From Rhodovulum sp. (lineage in GTDB: Bacteria; Pseudomonadota; Alphaproteobacteria; Rhodobacterales; Rhodobacteraceae): a stretch of DNA of 64,000 bases. Shown here piece by piece: positions 38,678 to 47,511 of the stretch (the first letter of the stretch is position 1; every line of letters starts with the position of its first letter). The stretch covers positions 17,050 to 81,049 of the forward strand of contig JACKKC010000013.1 in NCBI GenBank assembly GCA_020637615.1. The letters are read 5' to 3'. The position numbers and the translations under genes are program-made. Under the pieces are notes generated by a model. It ran no database searches, was not told the origin of the DNA, and saw only the letters and a list, made by a program, of their open reading frames with translations.

Positions 38678-39633
38678 CAGGCGGCTTCCAGCCGCACCGC
38701 CTCTCCCTCGGGCAGGTCGAACCGGACCTTTTCGCCCTCGCCGAAGGCGGGCAGCCCGGCCCGCACGCTTCCCTTGATTTCGCCCAGCGCGGAATCGATG
38801 ACATAGGTCCGGTAGTCGCCGCCGAAGGACATGCCGCGGATCGTCCCCTCGTGCGGTCCGTCGCCCAGCCTTATGGCGGTGGGGCGCCAGGCCAGAAGGC
38901 CGCCGTCCCGCCCCGGAAGGATGTTCTCAAAACCGAAGAAATCCGCGGCGAAACGGCTGCGCGGCGCGCTGTACATCTCCTCGGCGAGCCCCGACTGGAC
39001 GATCCTGCCGTCCTTCATCAGCACGATCCGGTCGGCCAGCGCCAAAGCCTCGCTCTGATCGTGCGTGACGAAGATCATGGTCACGCCGGTCTTCTTCTGG
39101 ATGTCCTTGAGCACCATCTGCATCTCCAGGCGAAGCCGCGCATCCAGGTTGGAGAGCGGCTCGTCGAGCAGCAGCACCTTGGGCTCGACCACCAGCGAGC
39201 GCGCCAGCGACACGCGCTGCTGCTGGCCTCCGGAAAGGTCGGGGGTCAGGCGGTTGGCGAAATCGCGGAGCCCGACGGATTCGAGGCCCGCCATCACGCG
39301 TTCCCTGATGTTCGGCGCCTTGCGCATCTTCAGCCCGAAGGCGACGTTCTCGAAGACGGTCAAATGCGGGAACAGCGCATAGGACTGGAAGACCAGGCCG
39401 ACCTCGCGAAGGGACGGCGCCAGGCGCGTGACGTCGCGCCCGTCGATGCGGATGGTCCCGGATTTCGGCGTCATCAGCCCGGCGATGGCGCGCATCGTCG
39501 TGGTCTTGCCGCAGCCCGAGGGCCCCAGAAGCGCGATCAGCTCGCCCTTGCCGATGCCGAAGCTCAGCTCGGGCACCGCAACGGTGTCGCCGTAGGCGAG
39601 GGTCAGTTTGTCGACGGAGACGAAGTCAGACAT
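38677..39633 (-). CDS. ABC transporter ATP-binding protein (PotA/FbpC type)
   Basis: A 318-residue ATPase: Walker A GPSGCGKTT near 37, Q-loop FQSYALFPHL, signature LSGGQQQR, Walker B LLLDEPLSNLD, H-loop THDQSEA, and a short C-terminal TOBE-like domain. Energises the importer formed with the next three genes. Its ATG overlaps the end of the upstream permease gene by 8 bp. Confidence 0.93.
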   Translation of the reverse strand: MSDFVSVDKLTLAYGDTVAVPELSFGIGKGELIALLGPSGCGKTTTMRAIAGLMTPKSGTIRIDGRDVTRLAPSLREVGLVFQSYALFPHLTVFENVAFGLKMRKAPNIRERVMAGLESVGLRDFANRLTPDLSGGQQQRVSLARSLVVEPKVLLLDEPLSNLDARLRLEMQMVLKDIQKKTGVTMIFVTHDQSEALALADRIVLMKDGRIVQSGLAEEMYSAPRSRFAADFFGFENILPGRDGGLLAWRPTAIRLGDGPHEGTIRGMSFGGDYRTYVIDSALGEIKGSVRAGLPAFGEGEKVRFDLPEGEAVRLEAA

Positions 39634-40408
39634 AGCGAGAGAACCCCAGAAATCTTTCTGCCAGGAAGACGATGCCGACCGACATGATCGCCAGAAGGCA
39701 GGCGAGCGCCGCGACCGACGGGTCGTAGGTGGTTTCCATGTAGGCGAGCATGTCGATGGGCAGCGTCCGCACCCCCGGGCCGGAGAGGAACAGCGAGACC
39801 GGAACCTGGTTGAAGGAGGTCACGAAGCCCAGGATGAAGGCCGCCAGGATGCCGCCCCTGATGTTGGGGAACACCACGCGGAAGAACGACCCGAGCCGCG
39901 AGCAGCCCAGGATCAGCGCGGCCTCCTCGACATCGACCCGCAGGTTCTGCAACGACGAGGTCACCACCCGCACCGCATAGGGCAGGATGAGCGCCGCATG
40001 CGCGAGGAACAGCGCCGCCATGATCGTGAATCCGGTCGGGATCACCAGATAGCGCAGCAGCGCCAGGCCGACGATGATGCCCGGCACGATCAGCGGCGAC
40101 GACACGGCGAGCTGGATCGCCCCGGCGCCGGGGATGTCGTAGCGGGCGATGGCATAGGCCGCGGGCACGCCGACGATCAGCGCCGTGAGCGTCCCGAACA
40201 CCGCGAGGAACATCGAGATGAAGAAGGAGATCCGGAAGCTCTCGACGGTGAAGACCTTGATGAACCACTTGAGCGACAGCCCGTCGGGCGGGAAGGCGAG
40301 GTTGTTTCCCGCGGTGAGCGCCGCGAGGATGATCACGATGAACGGACCGATCAGGAAGACGAGCGTCAGCCCGATGATGGTCCCGGTGGCGGTGCTGGAC
40401 GGCTTCAT
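39626..40408 (-). CDS. ABC transporter permease (PotC type)
   Basis: A 260-residue inner-membrane permease with six helices and the EAA-type loop (EEAALILGCSRLGSFFRVVFPNIRG in part: AALILGCSRLGSFF). ATG at 40408 lies directly after the preceding stop; an ATG further upstream at 40438 would overlap the previous gene. Pairs with the next permease as a heterodimer. Confidence 0.9.
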   Translation of the reverse strand: MKPSSTATGTIIGLTLVFLIGPFIVIILAALTAGNNLAFPPDGLSLKWFIKVFTVESFRISFFISMFLAVFGTLTALIVGVPAAYAIARYDIPGAGAIQLAVSSPLIVPGIIVGLALLRYLVIPTGFTIMAALFLAHAALILPYAVRVVTSSLQNLRVDVEEAALILGCSRLGSFFRVVFPNIRGGILAAFILGFVTSFNQVPVSLFLSGPGVRTLPIDMLAYMETTYDPSVAALACLLAIMSVGIVFLAERFLGFSRYV

Positions 40409-40409
40409 C

Positions 40410-41243
40410 TCAGGCCCTTCGGTTGCGCGGCTTGGCAAGACGCTTGAGAAGCAGGTTGGTGACGATGCTCATGACGACCAGGATCATCGCGATGACGCTG
40501 GCGGCGGCGTAGTCGTTGGCGACGGTCACGCGCTGGTAGAGCAGCGTCTCGAGCATCAGGACCTTCGAGCCGCCCAGAATGGCCGGGGTGATGTAGGCGG
40601 TAATCGAGCCGGCGAAGACCAGGGTTCCGCCCACCACCAGGCCCTCGCGCGTAAGGGGCAGGATGACCCGGAAGAAGACGCTGAACCAGTTCGCCCCAAG
40701 CACCCGCGCGGCCGGCACCACGTCGCGCGGCATGTTCTCCATCGACGAGATGAGCGCGATGATCATCAGGGGCAGGAACAGCTGCAGCAGGCCGATGAAG
40801 ACGGCGGTCTCGGTGAAGAGGAGCTGCAGCCCTTCCTCGGAGAGGCCGAGCCCGACGATCACCTGGTTGACCAGGCCGGTCCGGCCGAGGATGACGAGCC
40901 AGGCATAGGTTCGGGCCACGGGCGAAATCATCAGCGGCAGGATGATCAGGGCGAAGACCCTGCCGCGGGATTTGGGCGAGAGCTGGACGATGCTGAAGGC
41001 GGCGGCATAGCCGATGACCGCAGAGGTCAGCATGACCCAGAGCCCCAGGCGCAGCGAGCGCCAGAAGACCGTGTTGTTCAGTTCCGAGGAAAAGAACTCC
41101 ACATAGGCTCCGAGGCTGAAGCCGCCCTCGCTGCCGGCGAAGCCCTCCGACAGGAGGATGCCCACCGGCAGGAGGAAGAGCACCGAGGCGAAGACGGCCG
41201 CCGGCAGTACCAGCAGCAGGCCCGTGGTCTTGTTCTCAAACAT
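40410..41243 (-). CDS. ABC transporter permease (PotB type)
   Basis: A 277-residue inner-membrane permease with six helices; EAA-loop region PAARVLGANWFSVFFRVILP. The ATG at 41243 fits the family N-terminus (a short cytosolic stretch then LLLVLPAAVFASVLFLLP). Follows the binding-protein gene by 19 bp. Confidence 0.9.
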   Translation of the reverse strand: MFENKTTGLLLVLPAAVFASVLFLLPVGILLSEGFAGSEGGFSLGAYVEFFSSELNNTVFWRSLRLGLWVMLTSAVIGYAAAFSIVQLSPKSRGRVFALIILPLMISPVARTYAWLVILGRTGLVNQVIVGLGLSEEGLQLLFTETAVFIGLLQLFLPLMIIALISSMENMPRDVVPAARVLGANWFSVFFRVILPLTREGLVVGGTLVFAGSITAYITPAILGGSKVLMLETLLYQRVTVANDYAAASVIAMILVVMSIVTNLLLKRLAKPRNRRA

Positions 41244-41262
41244 CGCTCTCGCCCTACTCGCC

Positions 41263-42294
41263 TTACCGGACGACGGTGCTGTTCCAGGTCTCCAGCCAGG
41301 CGTCACGGTTGTCGAGGATGACCCCGGGATCCATGAACACCAGGCTGTTGATGAGATCGGCACCGACCGTCAGCCCTTCGGCGGCCTCGGCGGATACCTC
41401 CACCGTGTCGTTGACCGGGCTGTCGATCAGCGCCTCGGCCAGCGCGAGCTGGATGTCGTGGGAGAGCCAGAAATCCATGAACTGCAGCGCGAGCTCCGCG
41501 TTCTCCGCCGGGATGCCCGTGGGCATGATCATCACGTTCATGTCGCCGAACTGGCCCTCTTCGGGCTCGGCCCATTTCATGTCGAGCCCGTTGTCCCTGA
41601 AGCGGCTCCAGGCGAAACGGCCGACCGGTGCGGCCCAGACCTCCTCCTGCTGGACGAGCTGGGCGAGCTGCGAGGAGCGCAGGTAGAAGGTGGCGATGTC
41701 GTCGGCCTTCTCGCCCACCAGCTTCATCGGCCCCTCGAGCGAGAGGTCATCGTCGCCGATGGCCTTGCCGATCATCCAGAGGGTGCCGGGTCCCTGGTTG
41801 GTGGTGATGTCGGGCAGCGACACGTATCCCGCCAGTTCGGGGTCCAGCAGGTCGGCCCAGCTCTGGATGTCGACCTTGTCGGCGCGATAGACGATCGAGG
41901 TGGCATAGACCGTGTAGCCGACCGCCTCGCCATTCCCGAGCGGGTCCTTGGCGATATCGAACAGGTCGCCGTAGTTGCTGAGCTTCGACGTGTCGATCTT
42001 CTGCAGCAGCCCCTTGCGCGACAGCGCCAGCGCGTCGTGCACCGACATCACCGCCATGTCGATGACCGGGTTTTCCTTGTTCGCCTCGATCTTGGACATC
42101 CGCTCGACCGAATTGCCGGTCTCGACGACGAGCTCGCAGCCGCAGATCTCCTCGAAGGGATCGTAGACCAGCTCCTTGAATTCGTCCTGAGCGAATGCAT
42201 AGACCGAGATGGTCAGGGTCTTGTCCGCCGCCATGGCCGGCGCGGCGCAGAGCGCACCGATTGCGGCTGCCGCAGCGTATCTACCTAGTTTCAT
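41263..42294 (-). CDS. Extracellular solute-binding protein (PotD/FbpA type)
   Basis: A 343-residue periplasmic protein: signal peptide MKLGRYAAAAAIGALCAAPAMA-AD, then a two-lobe binding fold with ISVYAFAQDEFKELVYDPFEE, VYRADKVDIQSWADLLDPE and WAAPVGRFAW stretches typical of the spermidine/putrescine and iron-binding cluster. Context (nucleoside hydrolase, adenosine deaminase) argues that the ligand is a nucleoside or similar, which is unusual for this cluster. ATG begins on the base after the LacI stop. Confidence 0.88.
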   Translation of the reverse strand: MKLGRYAAAAAIGALCAAPAMAADKTLTISVYAFAQDEFKELVYDPFEEICGCELVVETGNSVERMSKIEANKENPVIDMAVMSVHDALALSRKGLLQKIDTSKLSNYGDLFDIAKDPLGNGEAVGYTVYATSIVYRADKVDIQSWADLLDPELAGYVSLPDITTNQGPGTLWMIGKAIGDDDLSLEGPMKLVGEKADDIATFYLRSSQLAQLVQQEEVWAAPVGRFAWSRFRDNGLDMKWAEPEEGQFGDMNVMIMPTGIPAENAELALQFMDFWLSHDIQLALAEALIDSPVNDTVEVSAEAAEGLTVGADLINSLVFMDPGVILDNRDAWLETWNSTVVR

Positions 42295-43254
42295 TCAGTT
42301 CTTCCTCCTTGCTAGCTGTTTGACGGTTTCTCGCCGGACGAGATGCATGGGAACGACTTGGCTTTCGACCGGCGCCCCGCTGTTGATGAGCCTAGTGAGG
42401 CCCAGGATCGCGCGTTCTGCGATCTCGGCCTCGGACGTGCCGATGGTTGTCAGCGCCGGGCTGATGATCCCGGCGAAGTCCAGATTGTCGAAACCCACGA
42501 GGCTGTAGTCCTCGGGCAGGTTCAGTCCGGCCTTGCCGAGCTCGGTCAGCAACTGCAGCGCGATCATGTCGGATGTCGTCGCGATCGCCGTGGCCCCGTC
42601 ACGGATCAGGCCCACGACATCGGGTGCGTCCTCGAGCCAGAGCTGCAACAGCTGCGCGTCCGGGGCCGCAGCCCCGACCATCCCGCCGATGCGGGTTCGC
42701 TGCACCAGCGACGAGCGCGTCTCGCCGACACAGAGGATCCGGCGGTGCCCGGCCTCCTGCAGATGTCCGATCGCGATGGCCCCGCCGCCCGCGTGATCCG
42801 CCGATACGACGTTCTGGGCCGACCCCAGCGCATCGATGACGGCGACCGGGATGGGTTGGGGACCGACCTCGGTGCCCTTGCGCGGGATCACGACGATCCC
42901 GTCGGAGCCCAGGTCCACCAGGCGCTTCATCGCCTCGTTCTGCTTGGCGGGGCTGTCGTGACTGTCCGCGATGAGCACGCCGAAATCATGCTCCTCGGCG
43001 GCCATGACGATCGAGCGGGCCATGCGCGGGAACAGCGGGTTGGCCACGTCCGGAAGCACCAGGCCGATCACCTGCGAGCGGCCGGTGCGGAGCGCCTTGC
43101 CCATCGGGTTGGGAGAATAGCCCAGCCGGTTGGCCTCGGCCTTGATCCGCGCGACCATTTCGTTCGAGACGCGCCCCTTGCCTGACAAGGCCAGCGAGAC
43201 CGTTGCCGCGGACACCGACAGATTGCGCGCAATGTCACTCAGCCTCGGCTTCAC
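42295..43254 (-). CDS. LacI-family transcription regulator
   Basis: A 319-residue repressor: helix-turn-helix LSDIARNLSVSAATVSLAL at the start, a hinge (ANRLGYSPNPMGKAL), and a periplasmic-binding-like ligand domain (VIGLVLPDVANPLFPRMARS). GTG start preceded by GGGAGGGG. It is the first gene of the ABC/nucleoside operon with no gap to the binding-protein gene, and probable operators lie just upstream, so it likely controls itself and the operon. Confidence 0.9.
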   Translation of the reverse strand: MKPRLSDIARNLSVSAATVSLALSGKGRVSNEMVARIKAEANRLGYSPNPMGKALRTGRSQVIGLVLPDVANPLFPRMARSIVMAAEEHDFGVLIADSHDSPAKQNEAMKRLVDLGSDGIVVIPRKGTEVGPQPIPVAVIDALGSAQNVVSADHAGGGAIAIGHLQEAGHRRILCVGETRSSLVQRTRIGGMVGAAAPDAQLLQLWLEDAPDVVGLIRDGATAIATTSDMIALQLLTELGKAGLNLPEDYSLVGFDNLDFAGIISPALTTIGTSEAEIAERAILGLTRLINSGAPVESQVVPMHLVRRETVKQLARRKN

Positions 43255-43270
43255 TGCCCCTCCCTTCCGG

Positions 43271-43324
43271 TCAAACGATTATCCAGCCGTTTGATGCCGC
43301 CACACAGCAGATTAATCGTTTTAC
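43271..43324. promoter_or_regulatory. Putative LacI-family operators
   Basis: A perfect inverted repeat TCAAACG (43271-43277)-N10-CGTTTGA (43288-43294), and AAACGATTA (43273-43281) repeated inverted as TAATCGTTT (43313-43321). The central CG flanked by A/T is typical of LacI/GalR operators. They lie 17-70 bp upstream of the regulator start. Confidence 0.6.
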
Positions 43325-43348
43325 CTATGAGGCAAACCGAGGCAAAAA

Positions 43349-44653
43349 TCAAGCTTGGCGTTCTGCCTTCCCCAGAATCTCCCGCACGATGTGCTCGAAA
43401 ACCTGCCGACCGATGGCCAGGGAGCCTTCGTCGATGTCGAAATCAGGCGCATGATGCGGTGCGGGGATGTCCGAACCGATGATGAAATAGGCGCCGGTGC
43501 CGCCGTTCTCCTGAACCCGGCGAATCATCTTCGAGGCGTCGTCGCCTCCTCCGATCGGCCAGCTATCCACAAGCTCGATCCCCGGCAGCGTCCGCACCGC
43601 CCGCGCCACCGTATCGACCGCCTCCGGACTGTTGTGATTGCCCTCCAGGCGCGACACCACGCGCATTGCCGAGGTAACGCCCTGCATCGCCGCGGAAGCG
43701 GCGACGATCTCTTCGGCGCGCGCCATCATGTAGGCATGGCCTGCCTCGGATTCGGCCCGGACCTCCATCATCAGGTCGCAGCGGTCGGGAATGATGTTGA
43801 ACGTGGTTCCCGCGGTCATGCGTCCGACATTGACGAAGGTCTCTTCCCCCGCGACACGCGAGATCGCATGCAGGTTGCTGGCCGCGGCGGCGCCGGCGAG
43901 CAGCGCGTTGCGGCCCGCCTGCGGCGCCATGGCCGCATGCGAGGGCCGACCGTCGAAACGCACTTCGATCTTGCTCGACCAAAGAAAGCCGATGGCGCTG
44001 GCCGCGACCTTCCCGGATGCCAGGAAACAGCCGAGATGCGCGACGAATATGTGATCGACGTCGTCGAGGATGCCTGCGTCGATGATCGGCTGCGCCCCGC
44101 GCCCGCCTTCCTCGGCGGGCTGGAAGATGAACCGAAGCGTGCCCGCCAACCCCTCCGCCTGCGCCAGCGCGGCGGCAACGCAGAAACCGATGGCCACATG
44201 GCCGTCATGCCCGCAGCCGTGCATTCGTCCCGGCCGGACGGAAGCGAAGCCGCCGTCGTGCGGTGCGTGGCCGCCCCGGTCGGTTTCGTCGAGCGCGAGC
44301 GCGTCCATGTCGAACCGCAGTGCCAGAACCGGCCCGTCGCCGAACCGCTTCTCGGCAACGACCGCGGTCAGCCCTCCGGCCATCTGGTCGATCCATCGCG
44401 CGACGCCGCCATGGGCGAGCGCATCGGCCTTGCTCTCGCTCTCTATCTCGGCGGACGGAGGATTGACGATCGCTGCCGGCGCCATGGCTTCGCGCCCGGT
44501 GCGCACCGAATATCCGATCACCTCGAGGCTTTCAGCAATTCGCGACGCCGTGCGGTACTCCAGGAATGCCGTCTCCGGATACCGATGCAGATCCCGCCTT
44601 ATTGCAATTTCGGGCGCATTGCTTTGCGTGAAATGGTCGGAAGAGTAGGCCAA
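43349..44653 (-). CDS. M20D-family amidohydrolase (AbgA-like)
   Basis: A 434-residue metallo-hydrolase: RRDLHRYPETAF, RFDMDAL, GRMHGCGHDGHVA, FQPAEEGGRGAQPIIDAG and the terminal APHHAPDFDIDEGSL keep the di-metal ligands. The GGRGAQPI stretch is as in AbgA, the aminobenzoyl-glutamate hydrolase subunit; hippurate/indole-acyl amino acid hydrolases are related. Start is a TTG at 44653-44651 with AGAGGA about 10 nt before it; no ATG or GTG fits the family N-terminus. Monocistronic by position; no AbgB partner is seen. Confidence 0.82.
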   Translation of the reverse strand: MAYSSDHFTQSNAPEIAIRRDLHRYPETAFLEYRTASRIAESLEVIGYSVRTGREAMAPAAIVNPPSAEIESESKADALAHGGVARWIDQMAGGLTAVVAEKRFGDGPVLALRFDMDALALDETDRGGHAPHDGGFASVRPGRMHGCGHDGHVAIGFCVAAALAQAEGLAGTLRFIFQPAEEGGRGAQPIIDAGILDDVDHIFVAHLGCFLASGKVAASAIGFLWSSKIEVRFDGRPSHAAMAPQAGRNALLAGAAAASNLHAISRVAGEETFVNVGRMTAGTTFNIIPDRCDLMMEVRAESEAGHAYMMARAEEIVAASAAMQGVTSAMRVVSRLEGNHNSPEAVDTVARAVRTLPGIELVDSWPIGGGDDASKMIRRVQENGGTGAYFIIGSDIPAPHHAPDFDIDEGSLAIGRQVFEHIVREILGKAERQA

Positions 44654-45562
44654 AATCGCAGGTCCTCTTGATACGGAAAGACTCGATCGTGACCGCTCCG
44701 TGCGGAAGGGGCAAGGAGCGTCGGGGCATGCCCCTAAGGGATCTCTCTGCCGGTGTCATCGGTCGGGCGTCGGCCGACCACCCGGATCGGATCTGGCATC
44801 CCGAATCCGTGCCAGCCAACGGGAGCGGCAGCGCGGTTTGACCTGATGCCGTCATGCTCAGCGCGAGTCCGGGGCCTCGGGGCAGATGCCGGATGCGGAA
44901 TCGCTTGCCGGGATTGATAGCGATCCTATGCAATCAACCGATCAAACCATGCGGATCTCCGCCATCCGCCCGTAAACATTCACGAAACGCCCCGGGCCGC
45001 TTTTGATATTCTGCGGATTGCGTATCCGGCATGATACGGAGCGCCGGAGGATGCATGCAGGTGAGCCGGCCTTCTCGCCCCGCGTTACCGCGCCGCGCCC
45101 AGGGGCGACCCGCGTCGCGAAGAACATGCCGCCACCATGTGCCGTCAGCCAAGACACGACGCCGTGCGGCAGCGCTTGCATTCCTACCCAATTCTGCGGG
45201 AGAACGCTGTCGATGATTGCCGGCCTCCGGGATGCGGGAAGGAATCGCCCTGTCACGATGCTCGCATTCATCGGACGGGCTCATTCCGCACAACCTTTGT
45301 GGACACCGAACCGGCCGCAGCGAGCAGCATCGGAAACCAGACCCGGTCCTCCGAGCGACCAATGCAGGCCCGCCGTGGCAACTGTCGGCTTTCTCGCACC
45401 GAGGGTCGCCGCTCCCTCAGACAGACGCTGTTCGGGGTCGGACCTTGGCATCATGACGGCCCACCACCCGGAAGACCACGCCGCGACGCTCGGCCGCCTG
45501 CGCTGCGCCGGTGGACGGTGCCGCGACAGGACAGAATGCATATCCAACAAAGAGGGCCCGAG
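44654..45562. other. 909-bp divergent intergenic region
   Basis: Region between the M20 gene and the methyltransferase-like gene. Open frames here lack consistent coding bias and recognisable domains. A 6-6-6 inverted repeat CGTATC-CGGCAT-GATACG lies at 45021-45038, a possible operator. TTGCCG and TATGCA 16 bp apart (about 44907-44934) could be a plus-strand promoter. It is the largest gap in the window. Confidence 0.5.
45021..45038. promoter_or_regulatory. CGTATC-N6-GATACG inverted repeat
   Basis: Perfect 6-bp arms around a 6-bp spacer inside the long divergent gap, downstream of an AT-richer stretch (TTTTGATATT). Size and spacing suit a dimeric regulator, which cannot be named. Confidence 0.4.
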
Positions 45563-46585
45563 ATGACGAATGCCGACGGTGCTGCATGGACCGCAAGACG
45601 GCGGGTGAAGGCGGTCCTGGCGGGACAGCGGCCCGATCGCGTTCCGGTCAGCGTCTGGCTGCACAATTTCGCCCGCGAACAGCGGCCCGAGGACTTGATC
45701 GCCGAAACCCTGCGCCTGCAGGAGAAGTTCGATTTCGACTTCCTCAAGCCTCAATCGCCGGCGCATTCCGCGCCCCTGCTCTGGGGCGCGGAGATATCGC
45801 GCCCCGCATGCGCCGACGAATGGCCAGTGCTAACCCGCCCGGCCGTTCGCACCGCATCCGACCTCGAAGGGATCACCCGCCGGCCCGTTGGGGGAATGCT
45901 CGCCGATCAGGTCGCGGTGATGCGCGGCGTGCGGGCGGCGCTCGGTCCGGACGTGCCGATCGTGGCGACCATCTTCGCACCGATGATGACGCTGTCGCTG
46001 ATGCATGCGGAGGGCAAGGCCGGCGCCCTCAAGCTGATGCGGTCGCACCCGCAATCGCTCCACAAGGCACTCGGCGCGATCTCCGAGACGCTGACGGATT
46101 TTGTCGAGCAGGTCATGGAGGTCGGCGTCGACGGCCTCTTCTACGCCTCGAACACCTGCAACAGGGGCGAGATCGACCGGCAGGAGCATGACGATTTCCA
46201 TGCGCCCTTCGACGCGCAGATCCTTGAGGCCTGTTCCGGCGGCTGGATGAACATCCTGCATATCTGCGGACCGGCCGTGCAGACGGAGTTCTTCCTCGAC
46301 TACGCGCCGCAGATCTTCAGCTGGGCACAGACGCCGGCCAATCCGACTGCGGCCGAGATGCATGAGATGACCGGCAAGGTCGTGCTGACCGGCGCCCCCG
46401 GCAAGCCCGAATTCGCCGAGACACCGACGGCCGAGCTGGGCCGCCAGGTCAGGTCGGTGCTGGCGGAGATGGACGGGCTGCATCAGCTCGTCGGGCCGGG
46501 ATGCTCGATCAATCCCGGCGTCGACGAAGCGCTGATCGCGGCCGTCGTCGATGCCACCCGCTTTCAGCCGGAACTCGCGGCCTGA
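45563..46585 (+). CDS. UroD-family protein with a Zn-methyltransferase site
   Basis: A 340-residue TIM-barrel protein of the uroporphyrinogen-decarboxylase superfamily. It keeps the zinc-site motifs of methylcobamide:thiol methyltransferases (MtaA/MtbA type): LHICG, giving His233 and Cys235, and GPGCSINPG, giving Cys314. It lacks the N-terminal porphyrin-binding arginine pattern of HemE. Its partner corrinoid protein is not visible in the window. The ATG at 45563 follows AGAGGG. Its stop overlaps the ATG of the next gene (TGATG), so it is translated with the ABC importer and probably acts on the imported compound. Function is unproven. Confidence 0.75.
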   Translation: MTNADGAAWTARRRVKAVLAGQRPDRVPVSVWLHNFAREQRPEDLIAETLRLQEKFDFDFLKPQSPAHSAPLLWGAEISRPACADEWPVLTRPAVRTASDLEGITRRPVGGMLADQVAVMRGVRAALGPDVPIVATIFAPMMTLSLMHAEGKAGALKLMRSHPQSLHKALGAISETLTDFVEQVMEVGVDGLFYASNTCNRGEIDRQEHDDFHAPFDAQILEACSGGWMNILHICGPAVQTEFFLDYAPQIFSWAQTPANPTAAEMHEMTGKVVLTGAPGKPEFAETPTAELGRQVRSVLAEMDGLHQLVGPGCSINPGVDEALIAAVVDATRFQPELAA

Positions 46586-47511
46586 TGCCGGGGGGGCGCT
46601 TCTTCCTGCGCCGTCTGGTCTATGCCGCCATATCGCTCGCCATCCTTGCGCTGACCGTGCTCGCGTTCAGCAAGGTCGGCGGCGACCCGGTCACGATGAT
46701 GCTCGAGCCCGGCGCGAGCCAGGCCGACATCGACGCCTTGCGCCAGCGGCTCGGGCTCGATCTGCCGTTCTGGGCGCAATATCTGAAGTTCATGCAGAAC
46801 GCCGTCACCGGCGACCTCGGCACCTCGATCTACTACGGCCAGTCCGCCGTCGGCCTCTATTTCGACAGGCTGCCGGCCTCGCTTCTGCTGGCCGGAACGG
46901 CGTTCGCATGGTCGGTGTTGCTGGGGATCGGCGTGGGCGTGACCGCGGCCGCGCGGCCGGGCTGCGTGCTCGACCGGGTCGGCGCGGTGCTCGCGCTGAT
47001 CGGCATGTCGATGCCGGCGTTCTGGTTCGGCATGCTGCTGATCATGTTCTTCTCTGTACACCTGCGCTGGCTGCCCTCGTCCGGCAGCGGCAGCTGGCGG
47101 CATCTGGTGATGCCGGCGATCTCGCTCGGCTGGTATTTCGCCGCCTCGCATCTGCGGCTGACCCGGTCGGCGATGCTCGAATCGCTGCAATCGGACTATG
47201 TGCGGCTGGCGCGGCTGAAGGGCATGCCCGAATGGCGGGTAATCCTGCGACACGCTCTGCCGGGGGCGCTGATCCCGGTGGTGACGCTGGCCGCGATCAA
47301 CTTCGTGCTGATGGTCAATGCGGCGGTGGTGATCGAGACGATCTATGCCTGGCCGGGCATCGGCCGGCTGCTCTACGAGGCGATCTCGTTTCGCGACATT
47401 CCGGTGATCCAGGCCGTCGTGCTGATGTCGGGCTCGATGATCGTCCTGCTCAACCTGGCGACGGACCTGCTCTATGTCGCGATCGATCCGAGAATCCGCC
47501 ATGCGGAATAG
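46585..47511 (+). CDS. Dipeptide-type ABC permease (DppB-like)
   Basis: A 308-residue inner-membrane permease: first helix then a periplasmic part with RLGLDLPFWAQYLKF, YYGQSAVGLYF, and the EAA-loop YVRLARLKGMPEWRVILRHALP. ATG overlaps the preceding stop. Works with the next three genes and the Tat-exported binding protein as an oligopeptide/dipeptide/nickel-type importer. Confidence 0.93.
   Translation: MPGGRFFLRRLVYAAISLAILALTVLAFSKVGGDPVTMMLEPGASQADIDALRQRLGLDLPFWAQYLKFMQNAVTGDLGTSIYYGQSAVGLYFDRLPASLLLAGTAFAWSVLLGIGVGVTAAARPGCVLDRVGAVLALIGMSMPAFWFGMLLIMFFSVHLRWLPSSGSGSWRHLVMPAISLGWYFAASHLRLTRSAMLESLQSDYVRLARLKGMPEWRVILRHALPGALIPVVTLAAINFVLMVNAAVVIETIYAWPGIGRLLYEAISFRDIPVIQAVVLMSGSMIVLLNLATDLLYVAIDPRIRHAE

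Noticed and set aside
45003..45566. 187-codon plus-strand frame and a 109-codon minus-strand frame in the long gap
   Set aside because: No recognisable domain, no good ribosome sites, and composition unlike neighbouring proteins; kept as intergenic.
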